Position numbers and translations under genes: made by a program. A DNA stretch of 48,287 nucleotides from assembly GCA_035295745.1 (NCBI GenBank), contig DATGIL010000099.1, positions 1 through 48,287 on the forward strand. The letters are read 5' to 3'. Under the pieces are notes generated by a model. It was not told where the DNA came from and did not search any database. It saw only the letters and a list, made by a program, of their open reading frames with translations. This stretch comes from JAIQFL01 sp035295745. Lineage in GTDB: Bacteria; Acidobacteriota; Terriglobia; Bryobacterales; Bryobacteraceae. Shown here one piece after another: positions 24,565 to 32,754 of this stretch. How positions within the stretch are numbered: position 1 is the stretch's first letter; every line of letters starts with the position of its first letter.

Positions 24565-24570
24565 AGTCTA
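24565..24570 (-). promoter_or_regulatory. Possible -10 TAGACT for the propeller kinase
   Basis: TAGACT on the minus strand, 7 nt before ATG 24557; fits a leaderless start. Located at the edge of a family B repeat region. Confidence 0.4.
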
Positions 24571-24599
24571 TCGCATTGGAGAAGAAGTGTCGCGCCAAA

Positions 24600-25027
24600 G
24601 AGGCTGGCACGCGGAATAGGCTGCCGAGGGATTTGGGAGAACGCTTGCTTACGCGAACGCTCGTTGGCAAGCTGGGGGGAACGCTTGCTTTTACGCGCTC
24701 GATTCGTAGGCACGCGGCGTGTTTGGGGGAGTTACGAGCCGCGACCGTGAGGGAGCGAACGGGTAGTAGGCAAGCTCGGGGAATGCTTGCTTTTACGCAC
24801 GCGATTCGTAGGTAAGCGGTGATGAGGCATCGCTTGCTTACGCGCGCGGCTCGCAGGCAAGCTCGGAGAATCCTTGCTTTTACGCGCGCGATGTTACGAG
24901 CCGCGACCGTGAGGGAGCGAACGGGTCGTAGGCAAGCTCGGGAAACGCTTGCTTTTACGCACGCGATTCGTAGGTAAGCGGTGATGAGGCATCGCTTGCT
25001 TACGCGCGCGGCTCGCAAGCACACATG
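24600..25027. repeat. Family B repeat region with a 162-bp tandem duplication
   Basis: TTACGAGCCGCGACCGTGAG occurs at 24732 and again at 24894 (period 162 bp); the following CGCACGCGATTCGTAGG, CATCGCTTGCTTACGCGC and GCGGCTCGCA also recur. Both orientations of the CGCTTGCTTACGCGC unit are present. The non-genic stretch 24558-25121 (564 bp) lies between the glycosyltransferase stop and the kinase start, both on the minus strand; no gene seen in it. Confidence 0.82.
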
Positions 25028-25121
25028 CGGGGTGCAGACAGACCGGCCCTCCAGGGGCCGGCCGCGGGAGCCGCCCCACTGTCAGGCAGCATTCGTGGGG
25101 GATCTTGCAAAGAAACTTTCG

Positions 25122-26192
25122 CTACGTCGCTCTTCCAGCCAGCGAAACCGCCGGACTCAGAATCCGGCGCGCTGGAATGGGCGCCGGGGTCGAATCGATC
25201 GGCAAAGCCGCAGGCTCAACACTGAACCATTGCGCCATCACCTCATCGCTCACTCGCTTGCGGCTCATGATCTGCCGCCGTTGCCGCCAGGCACGGGGCA
25301 GACAAGCTGCCAGGCGCCAAAGGGCGGGAAGCGATGAGGGCTCCCAGAACAGGACACCACCGAGCACCGTCAGATCCCGAAGGGTCATGGCGAGCCAAAA
25401 CCGGCGATACAACCCAGGGGTCGCGTTCTTAATCCTCATCAGAAACCGATTCTTCACCGAATGCATGTTGACGGCGGCCGGAACCGATCGGCGGTTCTCC
25501 GGGTTCGCCGTGCGGACGTGGTAAGAGGTCGCCTGGGGCGTGTAGATACAACGCCAACCCATCAGTTGGGCGCGCCAGGCCACATCGGCGTCTTCGCGGT
25601 AGATAAAGAAATCGGGGTCGAAAAAACTACCCTCCACGGCAATGTCGTCAATCATGCGGCGGCGAAAGAGGGCCGCGGCTGCACTGGCCCCAAATACGTA
25701 CTCCATAGTTTCGAAGCACTGGATGTCGGGTTCGTGCCAGCCGCGGTCGAAGTGACGCATTGCGGGAGTAAAAAAGATTCCGGTGGAATCGATGCGAGGC
25801 TCCGGCAGGAAATCGAAGCCGGGGCCAATCGACAGGAGTTTTCCACAAACGGCGCCGGCGCCGGGGTCGGATTCGCCAGCTTCCACCAGTCTGCGGATAA
25901 ACCCAGGGAGCAGCAGAACATCGGGATTCAGGGTCAGAACCCACTCCGAACGGCTCGCGCGAATCGCCCGGTTCTGCGCTTCTGCAAATCCTAAGTTCCT
26001 GTTATTCAAAAACTTACGGATACGGCCCTTGAACTCTTTGAGGATCTCGCAGGTATCGTCGGTGGAGGAGTTGTCCACCACCACAACCTCAATCGGCACC
26101 CCCTCCTGACGGAGAACGGCATCGATGCAGCGGCGGATGTACCGCCCGCTGTTATAGGTCACGATCGCTACGCACACTCTTCCGTGAGGCAC
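25122..26192 (-). CDS. Family 2 glycosyltransferase (rhamnosyltransferase-like)
   Basis: About 356 aa GT-A-fold enzyme with VCVAIVTYNSGRYIRRCIDA, EVVVVDNSSTDDT, NRNLGFAEAQNRAI and LNPDVLLLPGF (metal/nucleotide-sugar motif), then the acceptor region YVFGASAAAALFRRR and DPDFFIYREDADVAWRAQ (catalytic base ED). Similar to enzymes that add rhamnose or related sugars to cell-surface glycans. No TM; cytoplasmic or peripheral. Start: GTG 26192 (VPHGRVCV) has AGGA about 10 nt upstream and fits the family; in-frame TTG 26225 would add 11 residues. Divergent from the ECF sigma gene across about 150 bp. No other glycan genes adjoin it; an O-acylation pair lies about 7 kb away. Confidence 0.9.
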   Translation of the reverse strand: MPHGRVCVAIVTYNSGRYIRRCIDAVLRQEGVPIEVVVVDNSSTDDTCEILKEFKGRIRKFLNNRNLGFAEAQNRAIRASRSEWVLTLNPDVLLLPGFIRRLVEAGESDPGAGAVCGKLLSIGPGFDFLPEPRIDSTGIFFTPAMRHFDRGWHEPDIQCFETMEYVFGASAAAALFRRRMIDDIAVEGSFFDPDFFIYREDADVAWRAQLMGWRCIYTPQATSYHVRTANPENRRSVPAAVNMHSVKNRFLMRIKNATPGLYRRFWLAMTLRDLTVLGGVLFWEPSSLPALWRLAACLPRAWRQRRQIMSRKRVSDEVMAQWFSVEPAALPIDSTPAPIPARRILSPAVSLAGRAT

Positions 26193-26340
26193 TTGTAGAG
26201 TTCCTGCTGATACGAAGACCGGCAAAAGGCCGCTTCAACTACACTGAGGTGGGAAACTTTTGTAAAAACCAGAAAAAAAATAGCGGAACATCCTGTAGTT
26301 GGGCTCGGATCCACCTGGGTCTTTGAGGTGGCTCGTAACA

Positions 26341-26895
26341 ATGTCGTCGTATTCCGCTGGTGAAAGCTTCGTGGGTATGCTCCGGCAGGAGAAGACCGGT
26401 GATGCGCTGCAGAATCGTGTGGCGCAACTGTTCGAAGAGTCACGCGACGACGTTTACCGTTACCTGCTGACGTTGGGCCTTCATCCTCCCGCGGCACAGG
26501 AGGCGGTACAGGAAGTCTTTCTCCGGCTCTATGCCACGTTGAAAAAAGGGGAAAACATCGAGAGTCCGCGCGGCTGGATCTTTCGGGTGGCGCACAATTA
26601 TGGGTTGAAAGTGCGCGCCCGGCAGGCCACCGAAGCGCCGTTCGATGCGGATCTGGAAGGGCGGTTGGTGGCCCCAGCGGAAGATCCGGAGCGTAGTTTG
26701 TTGGAGCGCGAGCGGTTGCGCCGTTTCCACCATGCGGTGGAAGGTCTGTCGCAGCAGCAGCAGCGGTGCCTGTTTTTGCGTTTGGAAGGGTTGCGGTACC
26801 CGGAAATCGGGTCGGCCTTGGGAATCAGCGCGTCGGCCGTAGGCGAGTTTCTGCGGCGTGCGGTGACCCGGTTAAGGAAGGTGCGGGATGAGTAG
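26341..26895 (+). CDS. ECF-type RNA polymerase sigma factor
   Basis: 184 aa from ATG 26341, which follows GAGGTGG by about 10 nt; an upstream in-frame TTG (26299) was not chosen. Region 2 includes FEESRDDVYRYLLTLG and AVQEVFLRLYATL, with region 2.4-like PRGWIFRVAHNYGLKVRAR; region 4 is LSQQQQRCLFLRLEGLRY, then PEIGSALGISASAVGEFLRR. A typical two-domain ECF sigma. Overlaps the anti-sigma gene by 8 nt (ATGAGTAG), the usual coupling that keeps the pair in balance. Upstream, GGGAAACTTTTGT (about 26247) and CGGAAC (26284) resemble ECF -35 boxes and could allow autoregulation, but no matching -10 stands out. Confidence 0.93.
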   Translation: MSSYSAGESFVGMLRQEKTGDALQNRVAQLFEESRDDVYRYLLTLGLHPPAAQEAVQEVFLRLYATLKKGENIESPRGWIFRVAHNYGLKVRARQATEAPFDADLEGRLVAPAEDPERSLLERERLRRFHHAVEGLSQQQQRCLFLRLEGLRYPEIGSALGISASAVGEFLRRAVTRLRKVRDE

Positions 26896-28573
26896 CTTGC
26901 AGATCCATCATCCGGAAGACGATCTGTTGCTTCGCTATATCGACGGCGAGTTGCCGGCGCGCAAAGTACGCCAGGTAGCCCACCATTTGGAAGCGTGCTG
27001 GCAATGCCGCAGCGAAGTGGAAGAACTGCAGGTTACCGTGGCCGATTGCGTGCGATACCGCAAGAACGTACTGCAGGCTTATCTGCCTCCTCCCCCCAGC
27101 CCGTGGTCGGATATTTACCGCGGATTTGCGCAGGTCGATGAGTCGATGCGGCAGGACGCCTGGATGTCCCGTCTGAAGCAGTGGTTGATGGCTCCTGCGG
27201 TATGGAAATGGGGCGTGGCGGTTGCGGCGTCGGTGGTGTTGGCAGGGGTTGCCATCCAACAATTCCGGCAGGCTCCGTCGGTTCATGCAGCCACGATTTT
27301 GAGGAAGGCCGTCTCGGCGACCAAGGCGCGTCCGGCGGTGCCGCGACGGGTTTTGGTGCAGACCAGAACGCAACGGATGGTCAAGGTGGTGGGAGCGCGG
27401 CAGACGGATCGGTCAGCCGAATCTCTGTCCACGTCGCTTGAGGAGCGCTTCGCAGCCGCGCACTACGATTGGAACGATCCGCTGAGTGCCCAGGCGTACC
27501 AAGGCTGGTTCGACGGCTTGCCCGCCAAACAGGATGAAGTGACCATGGTGGCCGATCCGAAAGTGCCCGCGGAGAGTTGCTACCTGTTGCGCACGGTGAC
27601 TCCGGATGGTTCTTTGGCGGCGGCCAGTTTGATGTTGCGCGCGAAGAACCTGGAGCCGGTGGAGAGCAAGCTCGAGTTTCGCGATCGCGAATGGGTAGAG
27701 TTCACAGAGATTGAGGACGCGGCTCCGGGTACCGGGGGCCGGCCAGCCACTACAGGACTCGAACCGGCGCCGAGCCGCGGCGATTCCGGGTCGCGAGCCA
27801 TGAGCGTTCCGGGATCCACGGCTTCCGTTGCCGACGAGTTGCAGGTCTTGTCCGCGCTCCACGACATCGGCGCCGATCTGGGGGATCCGGTGGAGGTTTC
27901 GCTGGCGGATGGACGGGTTCTGGTGGCCGGCGTCGGAATCCCATCACAGCGGCAGAAGCGAATTCACGAGGCGTTGGACGGGATTCCGCACGTCGAGATT
28001 CAGTTCTCCGAGCCGAGTGCCGCTCCGTTGACCGCGGAGCCTTCCGTGCCGGATGCGGCTCCGGTCGGCCCCAGGACTTCGCCGATGCAGGCTCGGGTGG
28101 AGCAGCAGGTAGGCGGACGCGCGGAGTTCGAACGTTTCAGCGCACAAGTGCTGGAGCGAAACGAACGGATGATGTCGTGGGCGTACGCACTGCGCGCGCT
28201 GGCGCAGCGCTTCCCGGCCGATCAGGAGACCGGATTGAGCGCGCAGGATCGGCAAGTGCTCCGGGACATAGCGCGCGATGATGCCAATGGACTGCTCCGT
28301 GAGTTGAGCGGAATGGAACGGGCGTTGAGTCCGGTTCTGACGGCGATGGGCGGATCGGCAGGCGCTCGTCCGGCCGCAAATGCGACGGCGTGGGAGTCCG
28401 CAGGGCAATCGCTGTTCCAGGCGTCGCATCGGGTCGAGGTGTTGGTGTCCGTGGTCCTGGGTGCGGCGGCGCACGGCGACGGCTCGGGGGACAAGCTGCC
28501 CTCGGAGCTGCTCTCGGCGATGCAGGAACTTCACGCGAGCGTGGCTCAGTGCCAGCAGTTGCTCGGACAGTAA
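26888..28573 (+). CDS. Anti-sigma factor with zinc-finger (zf-HC2) domain, one TM and a long extracytoplasmic region
   Basis: 561 aa. N-terminal anti-sigma zinc-binding motif H-x3-C-x2-C in HHLEACWQC (His33, Cys37, Cys40) after DDLLLRYIDGELPA, a TM at about 106-126 (WKWGVAVAASVVLAGVAIQQ), then about 435 residues outside the membrane. The first outside part (about 135-270, e.g. SCYLLRTVTPDGSLAAASLM) has a layout like the RseB/sigma-E regulatory lipid-sensing fold; the rest is Ala/Pro-rich and helical with no family I recognise. Most zf-HC2 anti-sigmas are 80-250 aa, so this one is long. It would hold the ECF sigma at the membrane and release it on an envelope signal. Confidence 0.85.
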   Translation: MSSLQIHHPEDDLLLRYIDGELPARKVRQVAHHLEACWQCRSEVEELQVTVADCVRYRKNVLQAYLPPPPSPWSDIYRGFAQVDESMRQDAWMSRLKQWLMAPAVWKWGVAVAASVVLAGVAIQQFRQAPSVHAATILRKAVSATKARPAVPRRVLVQTRTQRMVKVVGARQTDRSAESLSTSLEERFAAAHYDWNDPLSAQAYQGWFDGLPAKQDEVTMVADPKVPAESCYLLRTVTPDGSLAAASLMLRAKNLEPVESKLEFRDREWVEFTEIEDAAPGTGGRPATTGLEPAPSRGDSGSRAMSVPGSTASVADELQVLSALHDIGADLGDPVEVSLADGRVLVAGVGIPSQRQKRIHEALDGIPHVEIQFSEPSAAPLTAEPSVPDAAPVGPRTSPMQARVEQQVGGRAEFERFSAQVLERNERMMSWAYALRALAQRFPADQETGLSAQDRQVLRDIARDDANGLLRELSGMERALSPVLTAMGGSAGARPAANATAWESAGQSLFQASHRVEVLVSVVLGAAAHGDGSGDKLPSELLSAMQELHASVAQCQQLLGQ

Positions 28574-28653
28574 TACACGGTGTTTACTGGATTGCAAAAA
28601 CCCGATGTCGAAAAGGCATGAGCCATCGATGGGGCGCGGAGCCGCTTCTCTCC

Positions 28654-28802
28654 AGTGTCCCGACTCATCGGGACACTCTTGCGTTCATTCGGTCTTGCCA
28701 GACGCCTCCATCAGCGGCGTGATGTCGCCTTGCAGCGCCGGCCCATGTGGACATCCGTAAAGCTTCGAGAAAAGTCTCGACGCGGCAAAGAAGAGTCTTC
28801 GC
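28654..28802. repeat. Family A element, degenerate copy between convergent genes; likely bidirectional terminator
   Basis: Left: perfect 10-bp hairpin AGTGTCCCGA-CTCA-TCGGGACACT (28654-28677). Right: GCTTCGAGA-AAAG-TCTCGACGC (28762-28783, one mismatch) and GCAAAGA-AGAG-TCTTCGC (28785-28802, one mismatch). Loops keep the CTCN/NRAG form of the family. The element fills the gap between the anti-sigma stop and the convergent response regulator stop, and the left hairpin is strong enough to end transcription in both directions, though no long T tract follows. Confidence 0.75.
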
Positions 28803-28812
28803 GGTACGATGC

Positions 28813-29505
28813 CTATTCCGGCGCCACAAAACGATATCCGACCCAGGGTTCCGTCACAATGAATTTGGGCTTTGCCGGATTGGCCTCGATCTTCTTTCGC
28901 ACCTGATTGATGAAGACGCGGAGGTACTCCGGCTCGTCGCCGTAGTCGGGACCCCAGACGGCCTGCAGCAATTCCCGATGGGCCACCGGTTTGCCGGAAT
29001 GTGCCACCAGGTAGCGCAGCACGTCGAACTCCTTGGGCGTGAGGCGCACATCCTTACCATGCGCTCGTACGCGGCGAGTATCGAAATCGATCTCCAGTTC
29101 TTCGGAGGCGATCGAGTGGGGACCGCCTTCGGGGCCTGGCGGCGAGCGCCGCAGCGCCGCGCGGATCCGTGCCAGCAGTTCCTCGATGCTGAAGGGCTTG
29201 GTGACGTAATCGTCGGCGCCCGCGTCCAGCGCCGCCACCTTGTCCTTTTCGGTATTCCGCACGGAGAGAATGATCACCGGCACGTCTGACCCGCCGCGGA
29301 TCGAGCGGCACGTCTCCAGCCCGCCGATCCCAGGCATATTCATGTCGAGCAGCACCAGACTCGGCATCTCGCGGGCAATGGTCTCGAGTGCGTCTTCGCC
29401 CGTGCGCGCCTCAATCACTTCGTAGCCATGGCCCACCAGCGTGGCCTTCATCACCCGACGGATTTGCGGATCGTCGTCTACCACCAGGATTTTACCCGCA
29501 CTCAA
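28813..29505 (-). CDS. kdpE: OmpR/KdpE-family response regulator
   Basis: 230 aa. Receiver domain with VVDDDPQ, phospho-acceptor Asp54 in VLLDMNMPG, LSVRN and the KPF switch (VTKPFSIEELLARI); C-terminal winged helix with LTPKEFDVLRYLVAHSG and RVFINQVRKKIEANPAKPKF, ending in TEPWVGYRF. The LRVFINQVRKKIE and ending are close to KdpE, the regulator of the high-affinity potassium uptake operon. Its start overlaps the stop of the kinase gene (29502-29505). No kdpFABC genes are in the window, so the target is unconfirmed and the KdpE name rests on sequence likeness and the DUF4118 partner. Confidence 0.87.
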   Translation of the reverse strand: MSAGKILVVDDDPQIRRVMKATLVGHGYEVIEARTGEDALETIAREMPSLVLLDMNMPGIGGLETCRSIRGGSDVPVIILSVRNTEKDKVAALDAGADDYVTKPFSIEELLARIRAALRRSPPGPEGGPHSIASEELEIDFDTRRVRAHGKDVRLTPKEFDVLRYLVAHSGKPVAHRELLQAVWGPDYGDEPEYLRVFINQVRKKIEANPAKPKFIVTEPWVGYRFVAPE

Positions 29506-30926
29506 CTGTCACGTCCTCCCGCAGGCAGCGAGAAGTAAAACGCCGAGCCTTGCCCCGGTTCGCTTTCCACCCAAATTTTGCCGCCATGCGCCTCCACAAT
29601 TCCTTTTGCGATCGCCAGCCCCATGCCTGTTCCTTTGGTTTCGAAACGATGCTGCCTCCCGCGGAAAAACTTGTCGAAGATGCGGCTGCGTTCGTTTTCT
29701 TCGATGCCCGGTCCCCGATCCGCGACACCAATCACAATCTTCCCACCCTGCAGGTTCGCCGAGATGGTGACCGGCGATCCAGGCGGCGAATACTTCACGG
29801 CATTTTCCACAAACTGCTTGAGGACTTGCTCGGCGAACTCCCGGTCTGCCTCGGCTGGCGGTAGGGATTCCGCCGCGTTCACCGTCACGCGCCGATCCTT
29901 CAACGCTGAGGCAAAGTCCGCAAGTGCGCCCGAGATCAACTCTGCTGCCGTGACGTCCTCTTTTTCGAGGTGCAGCTTACCGGCTTCGATGCGCGCCATG
30001 GCGATCACCTCTGCCGCGAGATCGTTGAGCCGATCGGCCTCCTCATTGATGATGGTGAGCAGTTCGTGCTCGCCCGACGGGGAGGTGCCTAGCAGGCTGG
30101 TGACGGCCGCCTTGATGGACGTGAGCGGCGTCTTGATATCGTGTGCCAGGGAGTCGAGAAGAGCCGACTTCAGCACCTCGCTCTGTCGCGCGGCCTCGGC
30201 ATGGCTCGCGTCCTCGAGCGCCCGCGCCTTCTCGATCGTGATCGCGACCAGGTTCACGATCGCGCGCATGGTCTGCGCCGAGGGCAGCGCGCCCAACAGC
30301 GCCAGGCTTCCGAGCGTCCGCCCGCCAAGGCGGACGGGAGCCATGGCCAGGGAATGCACGGGGTCCACAGACACATCGTCGATTTCCGCGGCCGCGCGCA
30401 GGGCGTGATCCGACACGGAGTTGCTCTCCGGGCCGGAACGTAGGATCTCATCGGTAGGCTGATAGTAGAAAGCCGCGGCTTCACATTCGAACACCTGTAC
30501 CGCGCGATTGACAAACTCGCGCATCGTCTTGCGAGGATTGCCGCCCATCATCATGGCCTGCACCAGGGCGTACAGCCGCTCGATTTCGAGGCGCCGCGCC
30601 TCGGCCTCGGCGGCCCTGCGGCGCGCGCTGGCGGAGAGTTGGCTGGCGGTCACGGCAGTCACCAGAAACGCCAGCAGCGCCACCCAATTCTGCGGGTCCT
30701 GGATGGTCAACGTACCGACAGGCGGCAGAAAGAAGTAATTGAAGCCGAGCACCGCCACGATGGATGCGACGGTGGCTTCGCCGAGTCCCCACCGCGTCGA
30801 CAGTCCGAGGATCCCCAGCAGCAACGTCAGCGCTACCGTCGTAGAGTTGACCGGCAGCAGGAAATGGTACAGCGCCAGGATCGCTATTACGACTGCGATC
30901 GACGCCGTAAATCGCCACGCCTTCAT
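29502..30926 (-). CDS. KdpD-like sensor histidine kinase lacking the N-terminal KdpD/USP domains
   Basis: 474 aa from ATG 30926; ATG 30935 and 30938 are in frame (MMPRMKAW) and equally possible. Four short TM helices of the DUF4118 (KdpD) type (about 8-105, with STRWGLGEATVASIVAVLGFN near FLPPVGTLTI), a GAF domain (about 135-245), HisKA with SLAHDIKTPLTSIKAAV (phospho-His), and an HATPase with NAVKYSPPG, DRGPGI, FDKFFRG and GTGMGLAIAKGIVEAHGG. Full KdpD has about 890 residues with KdpD and USP domains before the TMs; here the protein starts directly at the membrane part. A TAAGAT hexamer lies 10 nt before ATG 30926. Pairs with the KdpE-like gene downstream. Confidence 0.9.
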   Translation of the reverse strand: MKAWRFTASIAVVIAILALYHFLLPVNSTTVALTLLLGILGLSTRWGLGEATVASIVAVLGFNYFFLPPVGTLTIQDPQNWVALLAFLVTAVTASQLSASARRRAAEAEARRLEIERLYALVQAMMMGGNPRKTMREFVNRAVQVFECEAAAFYYQPTDEILRSGPESNSVSDHALRAAAEIDDVSVDPVHSLAMAPVRLGGRTLGSLALLGALPSAQTMRAIVNLVAITIEKARALEDASHAEAARQSEVLKSALLDSLAHDIKTPLTSIKAAVTSLLGTSPSGEHELLTIINEEADRLNDLAAEVIAMARIEAGKLHLEKEDVTAAELISGALADFASALKDRRVTVNAAESLPPAEADREFAEQVLKQFVENAVKYSPPGSPVTISANLQGGKIVIGVADRGPGIEENERSRIFDKFFRGRQHRFETKGTGMGLAIAKGIVEAHGGKIWVESEPGQGSAFYFSLPAGGRDS

Positions 30927-30936
30927 GCGTGGCATC

Positions 30937-30942
30937 ATCTTA
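30937..30942 (-). promoter_or_regulatory. Possible -10 TAAGAT for the KdpD-like gene
   Basis: TAAGAT on the minus strand, 10 nt before ATG 30926. It lies in the 21 nt between two divergent start codons; if used, it favours the 30926 start and a leaderless message. Confidence 0.35.
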
Positions 30943-30947
30943 GCAGG

Positions 30948-32723
30948 ATGCAAAGGGTACGATTGCTGATCCCAGGCCTTCTGGCAATGCTGCTTCTTCC
31001 ACCATCCATGGTGCACGCGGCGGATGGTAAGAAGCTGTTTCGCGATCAGTGCGCGGAATGCCATGGCGCCGACGCACACGGCACGGGTAAGGGTCCCGGG
31101 CTGGCGGGCAATCCGCGCCTGAGCGGGCAGCCGGCGGAGCAGATTCGGGCCTTCGTGCAACGTGGAAATGCCGCTGCGGGAATGCCGCCGTTCGATTTGC
31201 CGGGCGACGATCTGGATGCGCTCGCCGCCTTTGTCCACAGCTTGAATGCAGGCTCGACGGTGGGCCCTCCTGCCGGGAAGACGGTCGCGTGGGGTAAGCC
31301 GGAGCCGGGCGACTGGCTCACTTACAACGGCAAACTCACCGCCAACCGGTATAGCGATCTCAAACAGATTCACACCGGAAATGTGTCGGGACTGCATCTG
31401 CAGTGGATCTTCCCGATCCCTTACTACGCGCTCGAAACGACGCCGCTCGAATCGGGCGGAGTGATGTATGTCACTGGACCGAACCAGGTATTCGCCATCG
31501 ATGCGCTCACCGGCAGCCGCCTCTGGCAATACGCGCGGCCGCAGACGCAGGGACTGCTTGGCGACGCGGCCCTCGGCACCAATCGCGGCGTGGCCATCCG
31601 CGACGATAAGGTGTACTTCGTGACGGACAATGCGCACCTGTTGGCGATCAGCCGCGCCACCGGCGAATTGTTGTGGGAGAAGACCATGCCCGAGGAGCCC
31701 ATGCACTACGGCGGCACCACAGCGCCGCTCGTCGTGGGGAATCTCGTGATTGCGGGCGTGGCGGGTGGAGATCGCGGCATTCGCGGATTCCTGGCCGCCT
31801 ACCGCGCGGACACGGGGCAGTTGGCGTGGCGCCGCTGGACGGTCCCGAAAAAGGGCGAGACGGGATCGGAAACATGGATCGGTCCCGAGCCCCTGCAGGG
31901 AGGCGGATCGACCTGGTTGACGGGTTCGTATGACGAGTCTACCGACACACTGTACTGGCCTACTGGCAATCCCTACCCGGACGGCGACGATCGCGATCGC
32001 GGTGGAGACAATCTGTTCACGAACTGCATTCTCGCCCTGAATCCGCACACCGGCGAGTTGAAGTGGCACTATCAGTTCACGCCGCACGATGTGCGCGATC
32101 GCGATGCCACGGAGCCGCCGGTCCTGGTGGACACACGCTACCGCGGCGAGCCACGCAAGCTGCTATTGCATGCGGATCGTAACGGTTTCTTCTATGTGTT
32201 CGACCGGACCGACGGAAAGCTGCTGCTGGCCACGCCATTTCTGCGGAGAGTGGATTGGGCAACGGGAATCGGAAGCGATGGCCGGCCTCAGGTGAAAGAT
32301 CCCAAAGGATGCCCGTCCGATGCGGCCAACTGGAGTTCTGCCGCGTTCAGCCCGGCGACTGGCCTGTTCTACTTCCTAGCCCTGGAAGAGTGTACTGGCA
32401 CCCGCTCGGGCTATCCTGACCAAAGCGGACAGCGATTTCTGCGGGCGTTGAACATTGAGACCGGGAAGATCGTATGGGAAGTGCCGCAGCCTGGACCGGC
32501 CAAGGCTAAGACTTGGTCTGGAGTGTTGGCCACGGCCGGGGGCATCATCTTTTATGGCAAGCCGAACGGCGCTTTCGAAGCGGTGAACGAACGCGATGGC
32601 AAATTGCTATGGCGCTTCGAGACAAACGTGGCGATGAAGGCCTCTCCCATCACATTTGAAGTTGGGGGCAGGCAGTATATCGCCGTGGCGGCGGGTCCGA
32701 ACATTCTCTGTTTCGGGCTGTAA
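30948..32723 (+). CDS. Cytochrome c-PQQ beta-propeller dehydrogenase
   Basis: 591 aa, periplasmic: signal peptide MQRVRLLIPGLLAMLLLPPS to about residue 25, an N-terminal c-type cytochrome with CAECH (35-39) and a distal Met in GMPPFDLPG, then an eight-bladed quinoprotein propeller with the tryptophan-docking WxxDxxTG-type repeats (FAIDALTGSRLWQY, YRADTGQLAWRRW, ALNPHTGELKWHYQ, NIETGKIVWE, NERDGKLLWRFE). It would oxidise an alcohol, aldose or similar substrate and pass electrons to the cytochrome. Quinohaemoprotein alcohol dehydrogenases usually carry the cytochrome at the C-terminus; here it is at the N-terminus. The vicinal Cys pair of methanol-type enzymes is not seen. The start is 21 nt from the divergent kinase start. 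Confidence 0.88.
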   Translation: MQRVRLLIPGLLAMLLLPPSMVHAADGKKLFRDQCAECHGADAHGTGKGPGLAGNPRLSGQPAEQIRAFVQRGNAAAGMPPFDLPGDDLDALAAFVHSLNAGSTVGPPAGKTVAWGKPEPGDWLTYNGKLTANRYSDLKQIHTGNVSGLHLQWIFPIPYYALETTPLESGGVMYVTGPNQVFAIDALTGSRLWQYARPQTQGLLGDAALGTNRGVAIRDDKVYFVTDNAHLLAISRATGELLWEKTMPEEPMHYGGTTAPLVVGNLVIAGVAGGDRGIRGFLAAYRADTGQLAWRRWTVPKKGETGSETWIGPEPLQGGGSTWLTGSYDESTDTLYWPTGNPYPDGDDRDRGGDNLFTNCILALNPHTGELKWHYQFTPHDVRDRDATEPPVLVDTRYRGEPRKLLLHADRNGFFYVFDRTDGKLLLATPFLRRVDWATGIGSDGRPQVKDPKGCPSDAANWSSAAFSPATGLFYFLALEECTGTRSGYPDQSGQRFLRALNIETGKIVWEVPQPGPAKAKTWSGVLATAGGIIFYGKPNGAFEAVNERDGKLLWRFETNVAMKASPITFEVGGRQYIAVAAGPNILCFGL

Positions 32724-32729
32724 CGCAGC

Positions 32730-32751
32730 AGGCAGGACGGTGTCGCTGCCT
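32730..32751 (+). terminator. Weak hairpin after the PQQ dehydrogenase
   Basis: AGGCAG (32730-32735) pairs with CTGCCT (32746-32751), 7 nt after the stop codon. No T tract follows; possible transcript end only. Confidence 0.3.
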
Positions 32752-32754
32752 CAG

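Noticed and set aside
22395..24566. A 723-codon open frame on the plus strand opposite the propeller kinase
   Set aside because: It is antisense to a gene with clear domains throughout; long antisense frames are expected in GC-rich DNA. Its translation shows no recognisable domain.
26240..26300. An ECF autoregulatory promoter (GGGAAACTTTTGT or CGGAAC) upstream of the sigma gene
   Set aside because: The -35-like strings are short and no convincing -10 lies at a fixed distance, so it is mentioned only in the gene entry.
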